A stretch of 64,000 nucleotides of DNA from contig NZ_QOWJ01000009.1 in assembly GCF_003332885.2 (NCBI RefSeq), positions 1 to 64,000 on the forward strand, written 5' to 3'. Position 1 is the stretch's first letter; the number at the start of each line of letters is the position of its first letter. Of this stretch, positions 7,970 through 16,943 are shown piece after piece. This stretch comes from Paracnuella aquatica. GTDB lineage: Bacteria > Bacteroidota > Bacteroidia > Chitinophagales > Chitinophagaceae. Both the position numbers and the translations under genes were made by a program. Below the pieces are notes generated by a model. The model had not been told where the DNA came from. It saw only the letters and a list, made by a program, of their open reading frames with translations, and did not search any database.

Positions 7970-9877
7970 CTATCCTGCCACTTCCTCCACCGTATCCAGC
8001 TCCACACGCAGGTTGTTGATGATAAACTCTTGGCGGTCCTGTGAATTTCTGCCCATGTAATATTCCAGCAAGTGCTGAATATGATCGCCGTGATCGAGGA
8101 TCACGGGCTGCAAGCGCATTTCCTCGCCGATAAAGCGCCCGAACTCATCCGGCGAAATTTCACCCAGTCCTTTAAAGCGGGTGATCTCGGGCTTGGCGCC
8201 CAGCTTTTTCATCGCAGCCTGTTTTTCCTGTTCGGAATAACAGTAAATGGTTTGCTGCTTATTCCGTACCCGGAACAGCGGCGTTTCCAAAATAAATACG
8301 TGGTTGCCTTTTACCAGGTCGGGGAAGAATTGCAGGAAAAACGTCATTACCAGCAGGCGAATGTGCATGCCATCTACATCGGCATCGGTGGCAATAACAA
8401 TGCGGTTAAACCGCAAGCCGTCCATGCCCTCTTCAATGTTCAGCGCATGTTGCAGCAGGTTCAGCTCCTCGTTTTCATACACCACTTTTTTGGTCATGCC
8501 AAAGCAGTTGAGCGGCTTGCCGCGCAATGAGAAAACCGCCTGTGTGGCTACTTCACGGGCCTTGGTGATGGATCCCGAAGCCGAGTCACCTTCGGTAATA
8601 AAAATCGTGGTTTCTTGCTGTTTGGCGTAAAACTCCTGCTTGCCTTTTACCGGCGGTTCATCATTGAGGTGAATGCGGCAGTCGCGTAGTTTTTTATTGT
8701 GCAGGTTCGCTTTTTTAGCCCGTTCGTTGGCCAGTTTTTTAATACCTGCCAGTTCCTTGCGTTCCCGTTCGCTTTGCTCGATCTTGCGCTTCAGCGCATC
8801 GGCCACGGACGGGTTTTTATGTAAAAAGTTATCGAGGTTGCGCTGCAAAAAATCAAGGATAAACTGGCGCATTGATGGACCGCCTTCATCCACGTTTTGC
8901 GAGCCCAATTTTGTTTTTGTTTGCGACTCAAAAACCGGCTCCACCACCCTTACTGAAACCGCCGCGGCAATGCCCTGCCGCACATCGGCTGCATCGTAGT
9001 CCTTTTTGAAAAACTCGCGGATCACTTTTACATAAGCCTCGCGGAACGCAGCTTGGTGGGTGCCGCCCTGCGTGGTGTGCTGGCCGTTCACAAACGAATG
9101 GTAGTCCTCACCATAATCGTTGTTGTGTGTAATGGCCACTTCAATGTCTTCGCCCTTCAGGTGAATGATGGGGTAGCGAATACCATCGGGATCGGTGTCG
9201 GCATTGGTTTCGCGGGTAAGCAGGTCGAGCAGGCCATTTTTAGACATGTACGACTTGCCGTTGAACACTATGCGCAACCCCGCGTTGAGAAAGCAGTAGT
9301 TCCAGATCTGCTTCTCGAGGTATTCGGGAATAAAATGAAAATTCTTGAAGATGGAATCGTCGGGGATAAATGTAACCAACGTACCATTGGCGCCGCTGGT
9401 GCCCCCTTCCTTGTATTCTTTTACCAGCACGCCCTGCTGAAATTCGGCTTCCTTTACCTTGCCATCGCGGTGCGACGCCACTTTAAAATATTGGCTCAGG
9501 GCGTTTACCGCCTTGGTACCCACACCGTTGAGGCCCACGCTTTTCTGAAACACTTTGCTGTCGTACTTGGCGCCGGTATTGATCTTCGAAACCACGTCCA
9601 CCACCTTGCCCAGCGGAATGCCGCGGCCATAGTCCCGCACGGTTACGGTTTTGTCCTTGATGGAAATTTCGATGGTTTTGCCATAGCCCATCGTGTATTC
9701 GTCGATACAGTTGTCGAGCACCTCTTTTACCAGCACATAAATGCCATCGTCGGCCGAGGAGCCGTCGCCCAATTTGCCGATGTACATGCCCGGGCGGAGC
9801 CTGATGTGCTCTTTCCAGTCGAGACTGCGGATGCTATCTTCGGTATAATCGCCTACAATTCTTTTTGTTTCTGCCAT
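7970..9877 (-). CDS. parE: DNA topoisomerase IV subunit B
   Basis: This 635-residue protein is the ATPase subunit that works with ParC. The GHKL ATP-binding domain begins with [14 protein letters not shown]. The general base is Glu52 and the Mg-binding Asn is Asn56 in [19 protein letters not shown]-like glycine motifs follow ([13 protein letters not shown]). The TOPRIM domain has [12 protein letters not shown] and the metal-binding [11 protein letters not shown]. The C terminus has RFKGLGEI. The length fits ParE better than the longer GyrB of many bacteria. The ATG at 9877 was chosen because the conserved family sequence starts there; an in-frame extension to 9970 runs into the promoter. It is the first gene of the four-gene block ending with parC. 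Confidence 0.93.
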   Translation of the reverse strand: MAETKRIVGDYTEDSIRSLDWKEHIRLRPGMYIGKLGDGSSADDGIYVLVKEVLDNCIDEYTMGYGKTIEISIKDKTVTVRDYGRGIPLGKVVDVVSKINTGAKYDSKVFQKSVGLNGVGTKAVNALSQYFKVASHRDGKVKEAEFQQGVLVKEYKEGGTSGANGTLVTFIPDDSIFKNFHFIPEYLEKQIWNYCFLNAGLRIVFNGKSYMSKNGLLDLLTRETNADTDPDGIRYPIIHLKGEDIEVAITHNNDYGEDYHSFVNGQHTTQGGTHQAAFREAYVKVIREFFKKDYDAADVRQGIAAAVSVRVVEPVFESQTKTKLGSQNVDEGGPSMRQFILDFLQRNLDNFLHKNPSVADALKRKIEQSERERKELAGIKKLANERAKKANLHNKKLRDCRIHLNDEPPVKGKQEFYAKQQETTIFITEGDSASGSITKAREVATQAVFSLRGKPLNCFGMTKKVVYENEELNLLQHALNIEEGMDGLRFNRIVIATDADVDGMHIRLLVMTFFLQFFPDLVKGNHVFILETPLFRVRNKQQTIYCYSEQEKQAAMKKLGAKPEITRFKGLGEISPDEFGRFIGEEMRLQPVILDHGDHIQHLLEYYMGRNSQDRQEFIINNLRVELDTVEEVAG

Positions 9878-9967
9878 AGGAGAATGGTTGCCTAAAATGG
9901 TTTTTTGCCTTTTTGCAGCACTTGATTGATGCCCGGTACGGCTGTGCTGGACTGGCAAATAAGCGGG

Positions 9968-9975
9968 CAAATATA
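9968..9975 (-). promoter_or_regulatory. Candidate -7 box for parE block
   Basis: On the minus strand TATATTTG matches TAnnTTTG exactly. It lies about 90 bases before the parE ATG. No good -33 element was found. Confidence 0.4.
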
Positions 9976-10127
9976 AGGAAAAAACCGGCGACTTTTGCTA
10001 ATATTTTTAGCTACATATTTGAGCTGTTGACCGAATTTATTGTTTTATAAAACATTGATTGTCAATTGAAATAATTTCTTTAAACATTTATTGCGGGCTA
10101 AACCGGCGCTGCCAAATTAAAAGACCC

Positions 10128-10135
10128 TAATTTTG
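10128..10135 (+). promoter_or_regulatory. Candidate -7 box for small acidic protein
   Basis: TAATTTTG fits TAnnTTTG exactly and would give a leader of about 115 bases before the ATG at 10256. Confidence 0.4.
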
Positions 10136-10255
10136 GCCCCGACGGCCGCAATAGCAAGTGGCCGCACCGGAAAATAACTGGCTGGCCCGTTAAGTTCTGT
10201 TTACTTACTAACCCAAAAAGTAACAGTTAACCTAACCACCAAAAGGAGGAAGTGT

Positions 10256-10525
10256 ATGTATTCGTATGGATTGTTGGAAGCCGGTTGTTATTACCTGGTA
10301 CAGGAAGCTCAGGACCAGACCGTTTCGCTGATCAAGGTGATGATGGAGTCGGATCACTGCATGTACGTGTTTTTTTACGACGACCAGATCTCGACCTGCT
10401 GGAAGCGCAAAAGCGATTCGATATTTGATATTATCGAGTGCCTGAGCGATGCGGCAGTGGAAGCCTGGGAAAAGCACTACAACAGCAGTAACGAAGATGT
10501 GTACAACGAAGAGGATGAAGAATAA
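10256..10525 (+). CDS. Small acidic protein of unknown function
   Basis: This 89-residue protein is not recognised with any characterised family. It has an aromatic N-terminal half (YSYGLLEAGCYYLVQEA), three Cys (C11, C35, C47) and a strongly acidic tail (NEEDEE at the end). There is no signal peptide or membrane span. AAAAGGAGGA at 10241-10250 forms an almost perfect Shine-Dalgarno sequence six bases before the ATG, which is unusual in this phylum and supports a real, highly translated gene. A promoter-like box lies about 115 bases upstream and a strong terminator 84 bases downstream, so it is an independent unit. It could be a small regulator or an abundant cytoplasmic protein; the sequence does not decide. 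Confidence 0.75.
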   Translation: MYSYGLLEAGCYYLVQEAQDQTVSLIKVMMESDHCMYVFFYDDQISTCWKRKSDSIFDIIECLSDAAVEAWEKHYNSSNEDVYNEEDEE

Positions 10526-10608
10526 GCGGTAGCAGATCGGCGGCGGCAAGGCGGAAAAAACTGGCGTTTGGGAAAAAAGCTTCAACGCACCACAAACAAA
10601 AAGAATGG

Positions 10609-10640
10609 CGGCACAGGTATACCCTGTGCCGTTTGTTTTT
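10609..10640 (+). terminator. Rho-independent terminator
   Basis: CGGCACAGGGT-like arms (CGGCACAGG and CCTGTGCCG) are followed by TTTGTTTTTTT. It ends the small acidic protein transcript. Confidence 0.85.
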
Positions 10641-10697
10641 TTGGAAAATGATGTTTTACACAGGTGTGCAAGAGCTGATACCGGCTTTTGCAGAAGC

Positions 10698-10821
10698 TGT
10701 CATGCCGAACTTGTTTCGGCATCCCCTTCGAAATGAAAGCCGCTCTACTTAAAAAGCCGCCAGTTCATTTCTTAAAAAACCTGCAGTTGCAAGGAGATGC
10801 CGAAACAAGTTCGGCATGACA
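10698..10821. repeat. Perfect 26-base inverted repeat with 72-base interior
   Basis: The arm at 10698-10723 begins TGTCATGCCGAACTTG and is the exact reverse complement of 10796-10821. The interior has no open frame of note. Arms carrying CATGCCGAAC and AAGTTCGGCATG resemble a short terminal-inverted-repeat element. It is placed in an intergenic gap, as expected of REP- or MITE-like sequences. Confidence 0.8.
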
Positions 10822-10943
10822 GACACTGAGCTTCGCCAATGTTCTTGTTTTGCAAAAACAAAAAAACAAAACCAAAAATTAAAGGATAATTAGCCCCAAA
10901 GCACTCGCCTTTTTGACTTTTCCCTTTCTCCTTTTGACTTCTC

Positions 10944-12575
10944 CTACTCAACTTTCGTCCGCCGCAACTCAAGCAAATTCAGCGCATTCGGCTGAAATCC
11001 CTCCACGCCGGGCTGCACGAGGTGAATCACTTTATCGTACCAAAGCGGTACCACCGGCGCATCTTCCATCACCAGCGCATCGGCCTGGCGGTATAGGTCG
11101 TAGCGGGCCGAATCGTTCGTTTCGGAAAGGGCCTTTTCTAACAGTGCATCAAACCGAGGGTTTTGATAGCGGGTATAATTGGGCGGCGCAGGATTTTTGG
11201 AGTAAAACACAGAAAGATAATTTTCCGCATCGGGGTAATCGGCAATCCAACTGCCGCGGAAAAAAAGTGCCCGGCTGCTTGAGGTCAGTTCCAGCAGCAG
11301 CGACTTTTGCACCACTTCCACTTGTATGTCCAGCCCAACTTCCTGCAACTGGCGGGCAATATAATCGCCCATGTCGGCATAAACCGGGATGGTGAGCAGG
11401 CGCAGCCGCGGCGGCTTGTTTGCCCCGCCAAAACCCGCTGCCTGCAGCAGTTGACGCGCTTTTGCGGGATTATAACGGTATCCCCGAACTACATTGGAAT
11501 CGAACGAAGGAAGGCCCGCCGGCACAAAACCGCTTTGGGCCGGTGTTCCCAATGAGTTGCGCAGGTACAGGATCATTTTTTCCCGGTCAAAGCCGTAGTT
11601 GATGGCTTGCCGCAGGGCTTTCAATTCGGTGGGCGACTGTTGCACTAACTCGTTTTGCGGGTCCATCAAAAAGCCGAGGTACTCAATGGCGAGATATGGA
11701 TGTGTATTGAGCTGCACTTTTCCCTGCCACTCCCGCCGCAGCACGCCGCGTTTAGTGAGCACTTCGTCTTTAAACGAAGGATCGAGGTCGTTGATGAAAT
11801 GCAGTTTTCCCTGGCGGAACAAAAGGAACTCGGTTGCCTTGCTGTCGGCAAAACTTACTTTAATGCCCGCCAGGTACGGCAGCCGGTTGCCCGCCGCATC
11901 CCGTTCCCAGTAACCCGGGTTCTTTTTTAGGATCAGGGCCTGCCCTTCTTCCCACACCACAAATTGAAAGGGCCCCGTGCCCACCGGGTGCCGCCGGAAC
12001 GCAGCGCCATATTTTTCCACAGCCTCCTTCGGCACAATGGAACAATACTGCATGGAAAGGATGCCCAAAATCGGCTGGTAAGGCCTTGCTAGGCGCAACT
12101 GAAAAACGGTGTCATTCAGGGCTACAAAAGGCGCATCTTCAGCCACCCGTTCATTGAACACCCAGGCCCCCGGCGATGCCGTGGCCGGGTTGCGCAGCCG
12201 CTGAAAACTGTATACCACGTCATTTGCCGTTAGGCGGCGGCCCTTGCTATTAGGGAAACAGGCATCGTTGTGGAAAAACACATCGTTGCGCAGGTAAAAA
12301 GTATAAGTCTTGCGGTCGGCAGAGATTTCCCAACGGCGTGCCAGCGATGGCACCATTTTCAGGGCGCTGTCCGGCTCCACCAAAGTGTTGTACAACTGGT
12401 GCACCGGCCACATTACCGACTGGTTTTTGGCAAAAGCCGGGTCCAGCGACTGTATGCCCGAGGCATCATTGTATAAAAAATAACCTTCTGCGTCACGCTG
12501 GCCCGAATAGCAGGAAGCCAGCAAGGGGAAAAGCAGCAGGTAAAAAGCTAAATATTGCAGAGCAGTACAGCGCAT
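10944..12575 (-). CDS. Peptide/oligopeptide ABC transporter substrate-binding lipoprotein
   Basis: This 543-residue protein belongs to solute-binding family 5 (OppA/DppA type). The start at 12575 gives a signal peptide with lipobox LASC at about residues 20-23, so the protein is probably lipid-anchored facing the periplasm. An upstream in-frame extension was rejected because it spoils the signal. Family motifs include LARRWEISADRKTYTFYLRND near the N terminus and RQAINYGFDREKMI in the middle. No permease or ATPase gene lies next to it, so it must work with a transporter encoded elsewhere or as an orphan binding protein. The ligand, probably a peptide, cannot be fixed from sequence. It is divergent from the M1 peptidase gene, 88 bases away, which fits peptide use. 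Confidence 0.9.
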   Translation of the reverse strand: MRCTALQYLAFYLLLFPLLASCYSGQRDAEGYFLYNDASGIQSLDPAFAKNQSVMWPVHQLYNTLVEPDSALKMVPSLARRWEISADRKTYTFYLRNDVFFHNDACFPNSKGRRLTANDVVYSFQRLRNPATASPGAWVFNERVAEDAPFVALNDTVFQLRLARPYQPILGILSMQYCSIVPKEAVEKYGAAFRRHPVGTGPFQFVVWEEGQALILKKNPGYWERDAAGNRLPYLAGIKVSFADSKATEFLLFRQGKLHFINDLDPSFKDEVLTKRGVLRREWQGKVQLNTHPYLAIEYLGFLMDPQNELVQQSPTELKALRQAINYGFDREKMILYLRNSLGTPAQSGFVPAGLPSFDSNVVRGYRYNPAKARQLLQAAGFGGANKPPRLRLLTIPVYADMGDYIARQLQEVGLDIQVEVVQKSLLLELTSSSRALFFRGSWIADYPDAENYLSVFYSKNPAPPNYTRYQNPRFDALLEKALSETNDSARYDLYRQADALVMEDAPVVPLWYDKVIHLVQPGVEGFQPNALNLLELRRTKVE

Positions 12576-12663
12576 ATTAGTACAAGGGTCTAAATTAGCG
12601 AACAATTGCCGGGCAACCGCTACATGCGGCTGCAACTGTACCGGCGCTCATATTTGTTCCTAC

Positions 12664-14295
12664 ATGAAAAAATTGCTGCATCTTCTCCAGTTCTGCTTTT
12701 TACTGGGTGCTACCGCTGCCTGCGCCCAGCCGCTGCAACAAAAAAAAGTTTTTACCCGGCAGGATACGCTGCGCGGCTCCGTAACGCCGGAACGTGCCTG
12801 GTGGGATGCGACGAGTTATACCATTTCGGTAACGCCTGACTATGCCGGCCGCCGCATTTCGGGCTCCAACGAGTTGCAGTTTAAAGTATTATCACAGGGC
12901 ACCCGCATGCAAATAGACCTGCAGCAACCCATGCAACTTACCACCGCGGTTTGGAACGAAATGCCGCTAGCCGTGGAGCAGGATGGTAATGTTTATTATA
13001 TACGCTGGCCGGAGGCGCCGCCCATTGGCTCGGTGCAAAAAGTGCTGCTGCAATTTGAAGGCACACCCCGACCGGCACTGACGCCGCCCTGGGACGGTGG
13101 CTGGATCTGGAGCAAAGATCAACTAGGCCGCCCGTGGATGAGCGTGGCCGTGCAGGGTTTAGGGGCTTCGGCGTGGTACCCCTGCAAAGATTACCAGGGC
13201 GATGAACCCGACAGCGCTTTTATGAACATCACGGTGCCCGATACGCTGGTGGCTGTGGCCAATGGGCGCTTTTTAGGTAAAGAAAAAAGCGGATCTTACA
13301 CCACTTATAAATGGGGGGTGCAAAGCCCGATCAATAACTACAACCTGGTGCCCTATATTGGAAAATACGTAAACTGGGCCGACACCTACACCGGCGAAGC
13401 CGGCCTGCTCAATTGCACATATTGGGTGCTGGATTACAACCAAAGCAAAGCCAAAACGCAGTTCAGCCAGGTGCACCAAACCCTGAAAGCACTGGAGCAT
13501 TGGTTTGGTCCTTATCCTTTTTATAAAGACGGCTACCAACTGGTAGAGGCGCCGCACTTGGGCATGGAGCATCAAAGTGCTGTGGCCTACGGCAACCGGT
13601 TTGCCAACGGTTACCTCGGCAAAGACCTTTCAGGCAGCGGCTGGGGGCTGAAGTGGGATTATATTATTGTGCACGAAACAGGGCACGAATGGTTTGGCAA
13701 CAATATCACGGCAAAAGACATTGCCGATATGTGGGTGCACGAAGGTTTTACCGATTACAGCGAAACCCTGTTCACCGAATATTTCTGGGGTAAAAAGGCT
13801 GCCTCCGAGTATGTGCGTGGGCTGCGGGCCAGCATCCAAAACGATCAGCCGATCATTGGGCCGTATGGCGTAAACCAGGAAGGCAGCGGCGATATGTATT
13901 ATAAAGGCGCCAACCTGGTACACACGGTACGCCAGCTGGTGCAAAACGATACGCTGTTCCGCAACATCCTGCGCGGGCTGAACAAAGATTTTTACCACCA
14001 AACTGTTACCACGCAACAAGTGGAGCAGTACATAGCGCAAAAAAGCGGCATCGATCTTTCCAAAGTGTTTGACCAGTATTTGCGCACCACCAAAATTCCG
14101 GTGCTGGAGTTGAAGAAGGCTGGCAGCAACCTGCAATACCGCTGGAACAACGTGGTGCCCGCCTTCAACATGGCCGTACAACTAACCAATGGCCAGTGGC
14201 TGAAACCCACCACGGACTGGCAATCCGTGAAAGGCACATTTGGCAGCCAGATAGCCGCCGCACCGGATTTTTATGTAACTACGGAAATGAAATAA
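12664..14295 (+). CDS. M1 family zinc aminopeptidase, secreted
   Basis: This 543-residue protein is an exported M1 metallopeptidase. A signal peptide ends at about residue 21 (TAACAQP); the Cys there could be a lipidation site, though the lipobox is weak. The substrate-binding motif reads LGMEHQS, the family GxMEN variant. The zinc site is HETGH at residues 337-341 with the third ligand Glu360 exactly 18 residues later (HEGF). The length equals the catalytic core, without the long C-terminal helical domain of PepN. It probably releases N-terminal residues from peptides in the periplasm. It is followed by a hairpin of the TTTTGACTTTT family. Confidence 0.92.
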   Translation: MKKLLHLLQFCFLLGATAACAQPLQQKKVFTRQDTLRGSVTPERAWWDATSYTISVTPDYAGRRISGSNELQFKVLSQGTRMQIDLQQPMQLTTAVWNEMPLAVEQDGNVYYIRWPEAPPIGSVQKVLLQFEGTPRPALTPPWDGGWIWSKDQLGRPWMSVAVQGLGASAWYPCKDYQGDEPDSAFMNITVPDTLVAVANGRFLGKEKSGSYTTYKWGVQSPINNYNLVPYIGKYVNWADTYTGEAGLLNCTYWVLDYNQSKAKTQFSQVHQTLKALEHWFGPYPFYKDGYQLVEAPHLGMEHQSAVAYGNRFANGYLGKDLSGSGWGLKWDYIIVHETGHEWFGNNITAKDIADMWVHEGFTDYSETLFTEYFWGKKAASEYVRGLRASIQNDQPIIGPYGVNQEGSGDMYYKGANLVHTVRQLVQNDTLFRNILRGLNKDFYHQTVTTQQVEQYIAQKSGIDLSKVFDQYLRTTKIPVLELKKAGSNLQYRWNNVVPAFNMAVQLTNGQWLKPTTDWQSVKGTFGSQIAAAPDFYVTTEMK

Positions 14296-14307
14296 CCAGA
14301 AACTGGG

Positions 14308-14348
14308 GTAAAAAGTCAAACAATCTTCGTCCATTTTTGACTTTTTAC
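14308..14348. terminator. Hairpin with GTAAAAAGTCAAA arms
   Basis: GTAAAAAGTCAAA (14308-14320) pairs perfectly with TTTGACTTTTTAC (14336-14348) around a 15-base loop, just after the M1 peptidase stop. It probably ends that transcript. It belongs to a family of similar hairpins in this window (49134-49204 and, more distantly, 20594-20672). Confidence 0.6.
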
Positions 14349-14407
14349 TTTTGCCTTTTGAATTTTCTACAGCTGTTCTTCTAAAACGCAATGTTCGCCC
14401 CCTTCCC

Positions 14408-14415
14408 TACTTTTG
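14408..14415 (+). promoter_or_regulatory. Candidate -7 box for flippase gene
   Basis: TACTTTTG matches TAnnTTTG exactly and ends seven bases before the ATG at 14423. Transcription would start at or within a few bases of the start codon. Confidence 0.5.
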
Positions 14416-14422
14416 CCCCCAC

Positions 14423-15922
14423 ATGAGCACCATCCGCCGACAAAGTATTCTTTCTTCAATAGTTGTTTACTTAGGCTTTGTGCTGGGGTTTGTGAACACC
14501 TTTCTCTTTACAAGGGAAGGCAGCTTTAGCACCGAAGAATATGGGCTGGTGCAGGCATTTGTTGCTTTTGGCAACATACTGGCGTCCTGCGCAACGCTGG
14601 GCATGCCGGCATATATTTCTAAATTTTTTCCATACTACAACGACCGCCTGCCGCCAAACAAAAACGAGATGCTCACCGTGGCACTGCTCATTGCCACGGC
14701 CGGCTACGGCGTAGTGCTTTTGTTGGGTGTGTTGTTTAAAGACGTGGTGCTGCAGCGGTTTGACAATGCACCACTGCTGCAACATTACTACTACTGGATC
14801 TTTCCGTTTGGCTATGGCATCACCGTTTTCAACATATTAGAGGCGTACAGTTGGCACCTGAAACTACCGGTTGTTACCAACTTTCTAAAAGAGTTTGTTT
14901 TTCGGTTAGTCACCACCGTTTTAATTATTGCCAGCACAGTTGCCCTGCTGTTTTCTTTTCAAGGCTTTGTACCCATTTACTCTTTTTCTTATTTGCTCAT
15001 TGCGTTGGGCTTGCTGGCCTGGCTGTTGGCCACTAAAAGAGTGGCTTTTGTTTTTTCCATCAGCAATGTATCGCGCAGGTTTAAAAAGAAGATCCTGCTG
15101 TTGTGCACTTTTGTTTGGTCGGGTGGGTTGATCTTTAATTTCGCCGGTTCGTTTGATACCATCATCATTACCGCAGTATTGCCCAATGGCTTGGCGGCTG
15201 CGGGTATTTTTTCGCTGGCGCAAAATATTTCTTCACTCATACAAGCGCCGCAGCGGGCGATGATCTCTGCCACCATCGGGCCGTTGTCGCAATCGTGGAA
15301 AGACAAAGACCTCGATCGCATACAACGCATTTACCAACGGTCTTCCATTAATATGCTCCTGTTTTCAACGGCCATGTTTTCGCTCATCTGGCTCAATTTC
15401 GAAGACGGAGTGCTTACATTTAATTTAAAACAGGAATACCTCAGTGCTAAAACTGCTTTCTTCTTTTTAGGCCTTGCAAAAGTGATTGATATGGGCACCG
15501 GTGTAAACGGACAGATCATTGCCACAAGCACCATGTGGCGTTTTGATTTTTTTTCGGGGATGATTCTTCTGGGCCTGATGTTCCCGCTGTCGTTTATCCT
15601 TACCCGTTCGTTGGGTGTGGAAGGTCCGGCCATTGCCAATCTTATTTCTTTTACCGTGTACAACACGGTGCGCTATACATTTTTATACCGTAAACATGGC
15701 ATGCAGCCATTTAACCGCGCCACGGTGATTACATTGTTGCTGGCGGCTGTATGCTTTGTGATCCCCTACTTTTTATTTAGGGACCAGTTGGGATTGGCCG
15801 CGCTGTTTTTACGCAGTTCGGTTTTTATTGTATTATTTGCAGCAGGCACCACTGCATTAAAACTTACACCCGATCTGGAGCCGGTAATGCAGACCGTTAG
15901 AAAAAGATTGACCAGGAAATAA
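14423..15922 (+). CDS. Oligosaccharide flippase family membrane protein
   Basis: This 499-residue protein has about 12-14 hydrophobic segments and the arrangement of Wzx/MATE-superfamily polysaccharide exporters. It starts with QSILSSIVVYLGFVLGFVN, the usual first helix, followed by EEYGLVQAF. Such proteins flip lipid-linked oligosaccharides across the inner membrane. The start at 14423 was chosen over an in-frame codon at 14351 because the first helix then sits at the N terminus and the promoter box lies directly upstream. No glycosyltransferase genes lie next to it, which is unusual for a flippase; it might serve lipopolysaccharide, peptidoglycan or other polymer export. A shared terminator separates it from the convergent NlpC gene. 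Confidence 0.88.
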   Translation: MSTIRRQSILSSIVVYLGFVLGFVNTFLFTREGSFSTEEYGLVQAFVAFGNILASCATLGMPAYISKFFPYYNDRLPPNKNEMLTVALLIATAGYGVVLLLGVLFKDVVLQRFDNAPLLQHYYYWIFPFGYGITVFNILEAYSWHLKLPVVTNFLKEFVFRLVTTVLIIASTVALLFSFQGFVPIYSFSYLLIALGLLAWLLATKRVAFVFSISNVSRRFKKKILLLCTFVWSGGLIFNFAGSFDTIIITAVLPNGLAAAGIFSLAQNISSLIQAPQRAMISATIGPLSQSWKDKDLDRIQRIYQRSSINMLLFSTAMFSLIWLNFEDGVLTFNLKQEYLSAKTAFFFLGLAKVIDMGTGVNGQIIATSTMWRFDFFSGMILLGLMFPLSFILTRSLGVEGPAIANLISFTVYNTVRYTFLYRKHGMQPFNRATVITLLLAAVCFVIPYFLFRDQLGLAALFLRSSVFIVLFAAGTTALKLTPDLEPVMQTVRKRLTRK

Positions 15923-16022
15923 AGATGAAAAAGCACTGAGTCTTTATATGCATGCAAATGTGCATATCGATTTATCCACACCCCTTTTTCAAGCCGGCGA
16001 ATATTGTTATCATAAGGGCAAA

Positions 16023-16056
16023 TAAAAAAAGCAGATGAAATCATCTGCTTTTTTTA
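16023..16056. terminator. Bidirectional terminator
   Basis: AAAAAAAGCAGATGA and TCATCTGCTTTTTTT form a tight hairpin between the convergent flippase and NlpC/P60 genes. Confidence 0.9.
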
Positions 16057-16074
16057 TAAACGATCATTAATAAC

Positions 16075-16773
16075 TTACGGTCTGCCCGCCAGTGCAATGC
16101 TGTTGGTTTCTTCAACCTTTGCCATGCGTCCGGCGCCTAAATATCTTTTTGCCCAATATGCTTCGTCCAGGTCGGAAATCATTACCCCACCGGATGTAGC
16201 TGCATGCGCAAATTTGTTGTTTTGCAAGTAAACACCCACATGCGAAACGCCACCACGTGTATTGAAGAAAACAAGATCACCTTCTTTTAATTCTTCGCGG
16301 TTGATGCGGGTTGTGGTTTCAAATTGTTCCCGTGCAGTGCGGGGCAACTGTGTTCCAAAATGACAGGTGTATAACACTTGCATGAACGCAGAACAATCAA
16401 TACCGTTCTTGGTGCTGCCGCCGTATTGATAACGGGTACCCCACCATTCATCAATGTTTTGATACAGGTGATTGATTGCAATTTCTTCTACTTCCGTATC
16501 GAGCAGAATGGAAAATTTCAGTTGTAACTCGGTGGCCTTTTCAATATCCAATGCTGGTGCAGCGGCTTTGCTAAAAGCAAATGTGGTCGGAGGCTTGGTG
16601 GCGGGCTCCACCAGCGAAACGGTGGTTGGCGCAATGTCTAACTGGATGTCTTCCAGGAATTTAACTTCGGTTTTTGCTCCGCTATTAGGACCTTTGGATT
16701 TTTGGGCCAGAACAGGGTTGAACGAAGCTATCCCACCTACAAAAAAGGTGGAAAGCAGCAGGGTTTTTACCAT
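16075..16773 (-). CDS. NlpC/P60 (C40) cell-wall peptidase
   Basis: This 232-residue exported protein is a peptidoglycan endopeptidase of the C40 family, which cuts peptide stems in the periplasm. A signal peptide covers about residues 1-23 (ending NPVLAQ). A variable linker follows, then the catalytic domain from about residue 110. The triad is Cys127 in GIDCSAF, His178 in SHVGVYL and His190 in FAHAATSGG. The conserved LKEGDLVFFNT lies between. There is no LysM or SH3 domain, so the linker may provide targeting. It is transcribed divergently from dnaE, 170 bases away, and ends at a shared terminator. Confidence 0.92.
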   Translation of the reverse strand: MVKTLLLSTFFVGGIASFNPVLAQKSKGPNSGAKTEVKFLEDIQLDIAPTTVSLVEPATKPPTTFAFSKAAAPALDIEKATELQLKFSILLDTEVEEIAINHLYQNIDEWWGTRYQYGGSTKNGIDCSAFMQVLYTCHFGTQLPRTAREQFETTTRINREELKEGDLVFFNTRGGVSHVGVYLQNNKFAHAATSGGVMISDLDEAYWAKRYLGAGRMAKVEETNSIALAGRP

Positions 16774-16943
16774 GTGGCTTTTTTTTGGATGAGTGACTAG
16801 TGACGAAAATATGTATTTATTCCCTCAAGTTGGGGAAAGCTATCAACGTTTTTTATCCACATCGTATTGCCCGCAATTGCATTTATATTGCGCAATCGTT
16901 CCTGTTCAAGTTTAATTTAATTGAGGCGTAGGGGTTTACAGCT

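Larger units (their letters stand above)
9878..10255. other. Divergent promoter region
   Basis: No gene was found. The region separates parE (minus) from the small acidic protein gene (plus) and holds a promoter-like box for each, listed separately. The leader of the plus-strand gene has a hairpin-like GGCCGC/GTGGCC pair around 10143-10164. Confidence 0.5.
10526..10943. other. Intergenic region with terminator and long inverted repeat
   Basis: This gap between a plus-strand gene and a converging minus-strand gene has no supported coding sequence. It contains the terminator at 10609-10640, the 26-base inverted repeat at 10698-10821 and a degenerate TTTTTGACTTTT repeat near 10909-10939. Confidence 0.6.

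Noticed and set aside
10772-10972. 66-codon frame on the minus strand
   Set aside because: It reads through one arm of the long inverted repeat and the end of the binding-protein gene; no supporting signal.
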